In this document: positions 56,346 to 64,000 of the stretch, in pieces | How positions within the stretch are numbered: position 1 is the stretch's first letter | How the letters are laid out: every line of letters starts with the position of its first letter | Assembly (NCBI RefSeq): GCF_006636205.1 | Contig: NZ_VIGB01000003.1 | Span: 2,232,001-2,296,000, forward strand | DNA from: Kitasatospora acidiphila | GTDB lineage: Bacteria > Actinomycetota > Actinomycetes > Streptomycetales > Streptomycetaceae | DNA: 64,000 bases | Direction of reading: 5' to 3' | Position numbers and translations under genes: made by a program | Notes under the pieces: generated by a model | What the model was told of the DNA's origin: nothing | Seen by the model: only the letters and a program-made list of their open reading frames with translations | Database searches by the model: none

Positions 56346-59300
56346 CAGTAGTCCTCCTGCTTACGCATCGGCCGCAGAGTGGGCCTAGCTTTGCTCTGGT
56401 TCTCGATCTGACTGGCGAGCCAGCCGGCGAGCCCCGCCGGCGTCCGCGCCTCGAACACCACCCGGATCGGCAGTTCGGCCTGCAGCGACTCCCGCACCTC
56501 ACTGACCAGTCGGGTCGCCAGCAGCGAGTGACCACCCAGCTCGAAGAAGTCGTCCTCGACACCGACTCGCTCGAGTCCCAGGACCTCGGCGAACGCCTGG
56601 CACAGCAGCTCCTCCTGCACCGTCGCAGGCTCCCGGCCCGTACCGGCGGCGTACTCCAGTGCGGGCAGGGCTTTGCGGTCCACCTTGCCGTTCGCCGTCA
56701 GCGGCAGTTCCTCCAACGCCACCACCGCCGACGGAACCATGTACGCCGGCAGACTCCGAGCCAGGTAGGCCCGCAGGTCCGCCGGATCCAACTGCGCGCC
56801 GGCCAGAGGCACGACGTACCCGGCAAGCCGCTGCTCACCCGCACCGCTCCCGTTGACCGTCACCACCGCCTGGGCCACCAGCTCGTGACGCTCCAACGCA
56901 GCCTCGATCTCACCCAGTTCGATCCGGAAGCCACGCACCTTGACCTGCGTGTCGACCCGGCCCAGGCACTCCAGCGTCCCGTCCCCGCGCCAGCGGGCCA
57001 GATCGCCCGTGCGGTACATGCGCTCACCCACCGGGCCGAACGGGGCGGCAGTGAACCGCTCCGCGGAAAGCCCCGGCCGGCCCAGGTACCCCCGAGCCAA
57101 CTGCGCACCCGCCAGATACAACTCGCCCACCGCACCCACCGGAACCGGCCGCAGCGCCGAATCCAGCACATAGGCACGCATGTTGGCGAACGGACGACCG
57201 ATGGTCACCGGACCCTCGCCGACCTCGGCCGAGGTCGCCCAGACCGTGGCCTCCGTCGGACCGTACAGGTTCACCGCCCACACCCCGAGCTCCCGCACCC
57301 GGACCGCCAGCTCCTCAGGCAGCGCCTCGCCGCCGACCAGCATCCGCACCCCGCGCGGCCGCCAATCGGCCTCGCCGGCCAGCAGGGCCCGCCACAGCGA
57401 CGGGACGGCCTGAACAGCGGTCGCCCCGCTGGTGCGGACCAGTTCCCGCAGCGCCACCGCGTCACGCACCGTCTCCCGCTCGGCAAGCACCACAGCCGCC
57501 CCGCACAGCAGCGGCAGGAACAGCTCCAGCGCCGCGATGTCGAAAGACACCGTGGTCACGGCCAGCAGGCGGTCGCCGACCCCCAGCGGGACCCGTTGCC
57601 CAGCCGCCCGCAGGTGATTCGCCAGCGCCTGGTGAGTGACCACGACTCCCTTGGGACGCCCGGTCGAACCCGACGTGTGGATCACATACACCGGATGGGC
57701 CGGCAGCAGCGGAGCGACCAAGTCGGTATCGGTCAGCCGCGACCCCGCCGAACCCGAGCGCTCGGCGCGCACCTCGGCGCTGTCCAGCACCAGCACCGGT
57801 CCGTCAACCGAGTCCGGCAGCACCGGTGCACACTGCTCCGTCGTCAGGACGCACACCGGTGCCGCGTCATCCAGCACATGGGCGATCCGCTCCACCGGAT
57901 ACTCCGGATCCACCGGCAGATACGCGCCACCCGCCTTCACCACGGCCAGCAACGCCACCACCAGATCGACGCCGCGCTCCATCAGCACCGCGACCACCGA
58001 CTCAGGCCCCACACCGCGGCCGATCAGCAAACGCGCCAACCGGTTCGCCCGCGCATCCAACTCCGTGTACGACACCTCGACACCCTCGAACACCACCGCC
58101 ACCGCGTCCGGCGTCCGCACCACCTGCGCCGCGAACAACCCCGGCAACGTCACATCCACCAGCGGCTGAGCAGTGTCGTTCCACTCCTCCACCACCAGGC
58201 GACGCTCAACCTCACCCATCACCTCCACCGCCGCCAGCCGCGACTGCGGAGCCTCGTCCAGAACGGCGACGAGATTGGCCAGGGTGGCGTGCATCAGCTC
58301 ACAGATCTGCTGTGCGTCGGCCGGTGCCACCGCCTCGACGGTCACTTCGAACCCGGTGGTGCGATCGTCGACGGACACGCTCACGGGGTAGTTGGTGTGG
58401 TCGCTCGCGGTCAGCAGCCCGACACCCGAGACTCTGGGACCGCCACCCGGAGCCGGTGCCTGGCTGTGGCGGTAGTTGAGGAGCGAGGTGAACAGCGGGC
58501 TGCCGCCTGCCACTCCACTCGCCTGCTGCGCCAGCGACAGCGGCGCGTGCTCGTGCACCAGCAGCTCGGCCAGCTGGCCTCGCATGCCGTCCAGCGCCTC
58601 ACCCGCACTCTGGCCGTCCAGCCGCACGCGCACCGGCAGGGTGTTCATGAACAGACCCGGCACCCGATCGGCACCCGCACCGGCGTTCATCCGGCCGAAC
58701 AGCACCGTGCCGAACACCACGTCGTCACGGCCCGACAGCGATGCCAGCACCCGCGCCCACGCCAGGTGGAAGACGGTGGCCGCACTGACGCCCAGGCGGC
58801 GCGCCAACTCACGGGTACGGAAGTACAGTTCATCGTCCACCAGGAGGCGTGCCCGGTGTGCGGTACTGCCGTCGCCGTACACGTCCAGCACACCGAAGGG
58901 CGCCGTCGTCTCGGTGACGTCGCCGAGCAGCTCGGCGAAGTAGCGCTCGTGCTCCTCCCGCGGGACGCTCAGGCGGGCATGGGCGACGAAGTCGCGGAAC
59001 GGCAGCGGCTCCGGCAGCGTGTCGGCACGGCCGGACATGACCGCCCGCAGCTCCCCGAGCAGCACGTCCATGGTCGTGTGGTCCTGCACCAGGTGGTGGA
59101 TCCGCAGCAGGGCCAGCCAGCGGTCACCATCCGGCTCCGCCGCGATGTGCACGCGAATCAGCGGCGCGCTGGCGAGATCCATCCAGGGCTCGCCGAGGGC
59201 CATCATCTGCTCGACCGGCTCCGGGCCCTGCGGGTCCAGCACGACCTCCTGGACCGGCAGCTCCGCCCGACGCGACACCACCTGCACCGGCTCCCGCAGC

Positions 59301-59650
59301 CCCTCCCACACGATCGCCGTGCGGTAGATGTCGTGCCGGACGATCACCGCCCGCAACGCGTCCAGGAACGCGTCCACCCGCTCCCGGGAGTCGAACCCGA
59401 GCACGGACGGCACTGCGTACACATCAGCCTCACCGCCGTCGCGGTCGGCGAGCAGGTGGTGGAAGAAGAGTCCCTCCTGGAGCGGGGCCAGCGGGTAGAC
59501 GTCCTTCACATTGGCCGCGCCGCCCTCGACCGTCGCCACGACCCGCTCGATCTCCGCCGCAGTGAGCTCCACCAGCGGCAGCATCTCGGGCGTGATCCCG
59601 GTGACACCCTCAGGAATCAGGTTCGGCGGCACCACCACCTGGACCGGCCC
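56345..59650 (-). other. NRPS2 last module: dual-type C - A(Gly) - T
   Basis: Condensation domain with [17 protein letters not shown] and HHLVQDH. The pocket DILQLGLVW fits Gly. The carrier is [10 protein letters not shown]. Confidence 0.8.
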
Positions 59651-62600
59651 GGCAGCACCGGCCAGCCCGGCCGGCGTCGGCATCTGGAAGAGGGCCTTCA
59701 CCGAGACGGACACACCCCGCGCCCGGAGGTTCTCCACCAGGGAGACCACAAGGAGCGAGTGGCCACCCAGCATGAAGAAGTCGTCATCGACACCGACCCG
59801 GTCCAGTCCCAGGACCTCAGCGAACGCCTGGCACAGGACCTCCTCCTGCACCGTCGCCGGCGCCCGACCCGCACCGGCCGCGTACTCCGGCGCGGGCAGG
59901 GCCTTGCGGTCCAGCTTGCCGTTCACCGTCAGCGGCAGCTCCTCCAGCACCACCACCGCCGACGGAACCATGTAGGACGGCAGTCGTTCAGCCACGAACT
60001 CACGGACAGTGGCGGCCAGTCCGCTGCTGTCGCCGTTCCCGACGACGTAGGCGACCAGCCGCGGATCCTCACCCGCCTGGTCCTGACGGGCCACGACCAC
60101 GGCCTGCGCCACGCTCGGGTGCTCGGCCACCACAGCCTGCACCTCACCCGGCTCGATCCGGAAACCACGGATCTTCACCTGCTCGTCCGCACGCCCCGCG
60201 AACACCAACTGCCCGTCCACGGTCCACCGCGCCCGGTCACCCGTGCGGTACATCCGCCCACCATCACCGAACGGCGACGCCACGAACCGCTCCGCCGACA
60301 GCCCCGCACGACCCACATAGCCACGCGCCAACTGCCCACCCGCGATGTACAACTCACCCGCCACACCCACCGGCACCGGCTGCAAACTGCCATCCAGCAC
60401 GAACAGCCGCGTGTTCGCCACCGGCGCGCCCATCGGCACCACCGAACCCGAACCGTCCACCCGCCCGGCCGTCACCATCACCGTCGACTCGGTCGGACCA
60501 TACGTGTTGACCAACCGCCGGCCCGCACTCCAAGCGCGCGCCTGCTCCACCGAGATCGGCTCCGCGCCCACCAACACCGTCGACAGGCCCGGCAGTTCAG
60601 CAGGATCCAGCACCGCCAGCAGCGACGGCACCACACTCGCCGCCTCAACCCCACCTCACCCAGCATCTTCACCAGCAGACCCGCATCAGCCCGCTCCGAG
60701 GCCGACGCCACCACCAACGTCCCACCCGCCGACAACGTCAACACGACATCCAACACCGAGGCGTCGAAGCTGAACGACGCGAACTGCAGCACCCGCGTCC
60801 CCACCTGCACACCCAGGTGCGGACCCAACGCCACAGCCATACCAGCCACCGCACCATGAGTGACCGCCACACCCTTCGGCCGACCCGTCGACCCCGACGT
60901 ATAGATCACATACGCCAACTGACCCTCAGCCAGCTCCACCTCCGGAGCCGTGGCCGGCTGCGCCGCCACCTCCGGCCCGGCCACATCCAGCCCACCCTCA
61001 CCCAACACCAGGCCCGCACCACTGTCCGCCACCATGAACGCCAACCGCTCCGCCGGATACTCAGGGTCCAGCGGTACGTACGCTGCCCCCGCCTTCCACA
61101 CACCCAGGATCGCGGCAACCATCTCCACACCGCGCGGCAGGCACAGACCCACCACCGACTCGGCACCCACACCCCGACCCACCAGGAAATGCGCCAGCCG
61201 GTTCGCCCGCGCATCCAACTCCGCATACGACAGCTCGACACCCTCACACACCACCGCCACCGCACCAGGCAACTCCGCAGCCCGCCGCGCCACCAACTCC
61301 GGCACCAGCGAACCAACCCCCACCACCGACCCGTTCCAGCCGGTCAGCACCAGAGCACGCTCAGCCTCACCCAGCACATCCACCGAAGCAAGGCGCGTCT
61401 GCTCCGGGGCACCCTCCAGGGCCGCAACCAGATTGCCCAGGCAGGTGTGCAGCAGCAACCCCACCTGCTGCGGGTCGATCGAAGCCACCGCATCGACGGT
61501 CAGGCCGAACCCCGTCTGGTCGTCATCGACGGCGATGCTCAGCGGGTAGTTGGTCAGATCCCGCGCGGAGAGCACGCCGATGCCCTCGAAGCCGGAGCCC
61601 GTGTCCCGCGCGGCGGGCTGATTGTGCCGGTAGTTGAAGATCGAGGTGAACAGCGGGCTGCCGCCCGCCATCCCGCTCGCCTTCTGCGCCAGCGCCAGCG
61701 GCGCGTGCTCGTGCACCAGCAGCCCTGCCAACTGGTGCCGGATGCCGTCCAGCGCCGCACCCGCAGTCTGCCCGTCCACTCGCACCCGCACCGGCAGCGT
61801 GTTGAGGAACAGGCCCGGCACCCGGTCCGAACCGGCACCGGAGTTCATCCGGCCGAACAGCACCGTGCCGAACACCACATCGTCCCGGCCGCTCACCGCA
61901 CCCAGCACCCGCGCCCACGCCAGGTGGAACACCGTGGCCGGACTCACGCCCTGTCGCCGCGCCAAGCCCCGTACGCGCTCAGCCAGTTCAGGGTCAATAG
62001 CAAGCTGTGCGCGCACCGAGTCGGATCCGTCGCCATGGACGTCGAGCAGGCCGAACGGCGCCGTCGGCTCCGTCACATCACCGAGCAGTTCGGCGAAGTA
62101 GCGCTCGTGCTCCGCACGTGGCACGCCCAGCCGGGCCTGCGCCACGAAGTCCCGGAACGGCAGGGGCGCCGGCAGCGTGTCGGCACGGCCGGACATGAAC
62201 GCCCGCAGCTCCCCGAGCAGTACGTCCAGCGTGGTGTGGTCCTGCGCCAGGTGGTGGATCCGCAGCATCGCCAGCCGGCGCTCACCCCCCGGCTCGGCGG
62301 TGACATGCACGTCCATCAACGGAGCGCTGCTGAGATCCATCCAGGACCTGCCGAGAGCGGTCAACTGCTCGATCGGGTCAGGGCCCTGCGGGTCCAGCAC
62401 GACCTGGTGGACCGGCAGCTCCACCCGGCGCGACACCACCTGCACCGGCTCGCGCAGACCCTCCCACACAATCGCCGTGCGGTAGATGTCATGCCGGTCC
62501 ACCACCTGCCGCAGCGCATGGAGGAACGCGTCCAACCTCTCCGGCGAGTCGAACTCCAGCACCAGCGGCTGTGCGTACACATCGACCTCGCCACGCTCCC

Positions 62601-64000
62601 GATCGGCGATCAGGTGGTGGAAGAAGAGTCCTTCCTGCAGCGGGGCCAGCGGGTAGACGTCCTTCAGATTGGCCGCGCCGCCCTCGACCGTCGCCACGAT
62701 CCGCTCGACCTCGGCCGGGGCCAGCTCCACCAGCGGCAGCATCTCCGGCGTGATCTCGGTGGTGCCCTCGGGGATCAGGTTCGCCGGGACCACCACCTGG
62801 GCCGACCCGGTCGATTCGGCCAGACCGGCCGGCGTCGGCGACTGGAACATCGCCTTCACCGAGACCGGCACGGCCCGCTCACGCAGCCGCTCCACCAGCC
62901 GGATCGCCAGTAGCGAGTGCCCGCCGAGCGCGAAGAAGTCGTCATCGACGCCCACGCTCTCCAGACCCAGTACCTCGGCGAATGCCTGGCAGAGCACCTC
63001 CTCGCGCGCGTTCGCCGGGCCGCGTCCGGAGCCGGCGGCGTACTCGGGCGCCGGCAGGGCCTTGCGGTCCAGCTTGCCGTTCGCGGTCAGCGGGAACTGC
63101 TCAAGACACACCACGGCGGACGGCACCATGTAGTCCGGCAGCCGGGCGCCGACGAACTCCCGAACCGAAGCGGTGAGTTCGCCCATCGGCTCGGCCGCGA
63201 CCACATACGCCACCAGACGCCGATCGCCGGACAGGTCCTCGCGCACCACCACGACCGCCTGAGTCACCTGCGGATGCGCGGCCACTGCGGTCTGGACCTC
63301 GCCGGGTTCGATCCGGAAACCGCGGATCTTCACCTGGTCGTCCGCCCGTCCCAGGTACTCCACCTGGCCGGCGGCGTTCCAGCGCGCCAGGTCGCCGGTC
63401 CGGTACATCCGAGTGCCCGGCTCGAATGGGTTCGCCACGAACCGCTCCGCAGTGAGCGCCGCACGGTCGGCGTAGCCCCGGGCCAGCCCCGCGCCCGCTA
63501 CGTACAGTTCACCGGAAGCGTTCGGCGGCACCGGGGAGAGCCACTGGTCCAGGACGTAGAGACGGGTGTTCCCGATCGGCGCGCCGATCGGGACGACCCC
63601 GCCGGCCAGCGAGTCGTCGGTCAGTCGGGTGGTCGCGACGCCGATCGTGGTCTCGGTCGGCCCGTAGTGGTTGAACACCCCGCAGTCACCCGCAGCCGCC
63701 AGCAACTCCCGCACCAGCGCCGGAGAAGCCGCCTCGCCACCGAGGATCACCGAGGTCGACGGCAGGACCTCCGCAAGGTCACGCCCGGCGGACAGCGCCG
63801 CCAGGTGCGAGGGCACCACCTTCAGGTAGTCGATCGCGTGGTCGGCCAGGTAGGCGGACACCGCCGCCGGATCGGTGGTCGCGTCCTCGTCCAGGATGTG
63901 CAACTGCCCACCGGTGGCGAGGCTCGCGAACACCATGGTGTTGCCGAGGTCGGTGGCCTGCGCCTGCAGCAGCGCGTAGCGGCCGCCGGGCGCGCCCAGG
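56345..64000 (-). CDS. NRPS2, C-terminal 2.6 modules visible (one apparent frameshift; 5' part outside window)
   Basis: The gene enters at the right edge inside an adenylation domain and continues T-C-A-T-C-A-T to a stop overlapping the NRPS3 start. The frame breaks once at a C-run at 60649-60652; one base restores it. Codes read DLTKIGHIG (Asp), DALSLGTVM (not assigned) and DILQLGLVW (Gly, one change from DILQLGLIW). Both visible condensation domains are of the dual C/E type, so the Asp and the unassigned residue are probably D. The C-terminus [10 protein letters not shown] resembles that of NRPS1 (LRPMRRQED). The unseen upstream part should hold further modules, where Hpg and Dpg are expected. 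Confidence 0.9.
59651..62800 (-). other. NRPS2 penultimate module: dual-type C - A(unassigned) - T, broken once
   Basis: Condensation domain with [17 protein letters not shown] and HHLAQDH. The pocket, read across the repaired break, is DALSLGTVM, which matches no code I know. The carrier is [10 protein letters not shown]. Confidence 0.6.
62801..64000 (-). other. NRPS2 module at window edge: A(Asp, partial) - T
   Basis: The last 64 bases give ATDLGNT, which with the following sequence yields the pocket DLTKIGHIG, one change from the Asp code. The carrier is [10 protein letters not shown] near 62920-62950. Confidence 0.75.

Overview
The window is very GC-rich and biased to G/C at third codon positions. 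Its gene families are those of an actinomycete of the Streptomyces/Kitasatospora kind. Nearly all of it is one biosynthetic gene cluster for a non-ribosomal lipopeptide, very probably a TE-released lipodepsipeptide. Both ends of the window cut through genes: a TauD-type oxygenase on the left and a giant NRPS on the right.

Layout. (1) 1-13.8 kb: a 3' end of a TauD/TfdA oxygenase (+), a strong hairpin terminator, then a minus-strand operon that reads from 13.77 kb down to 0.63 kb. In transcription order the operon encodes a CmlA-type diiron beta-hydroxylase, HmaS, a fused Hmo-HpgT, a cysteine-synthase-like enzyme, an argininosuccinate-lyase-like enzyme, an ATP-grasp enzyme, a stand-alone A-T-TE protein and a GHMP (threonine-type) kinase. 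This is 4-hydroxyphenylglycine (Hpg) supply plus what looks like a 2,3-diaminobutyrate (DABA) supply-and-loading set. (2) 14.9-17.5 kb (+): KAS III, ACP and KAS II for the acyl chain. (3) 17.5-18.95 kb: gene fragments and one tiny membrane-peptide ORF. (4) 18.95-23.3 kb (-): MbtH and DpgA-B-C-D for 3,5-dihydroxyphenylglycine (Dpg). (5) 23.9-32.6 kb (-): FAAL, carrier protein and a two-module NRPS that start the lipopeptide. (6) 33.65 kb: a small secreted protein. (7) 34.25-36.08 kb (-): type II thioesterase and a StrR-family activator. (8) 36.95-38.87 kb (+): ABC exporter. (9) 39.6-64 kb (-): two giant NRPS genes; the second carries five modules and the terminal TE, and the first runs off the right edge.

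How it works together (inference from order and active-site codes): FAAL and carrier protein start the chain, and NRPS1 adds Asp and Asn. NRPS2 continues; its unseen part would hold most Hpg/Dpg modules, and the visible part reads Asp, X, Gly. NRPS3 adds Asn, a Val-type residue, an Arg-like basic residue, Asn and Thr before TE release. Four condensation domains look like dual C/E domains, so some residues should be D. Five StrR-type boxes (GTTCAACTG/GTGCAACTG-N11/12-inverted copy) sit about 240-290 bp upstream of the first genes of the transcription units, and the StrR-type regulator is encoded in the same window.

Caution: at least a dozen genes here are broken by what look like single-base deletions, most of them in short G/C runs. 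Where two near-identical copies exist the intact copy shows the missing base, so these are most likely sequence errors. I annotate across them. In contrast, two truncated NRPS starts, a piece of an IS701-type transposase and a duplicated promoter segment look like true relics of rearrangement.
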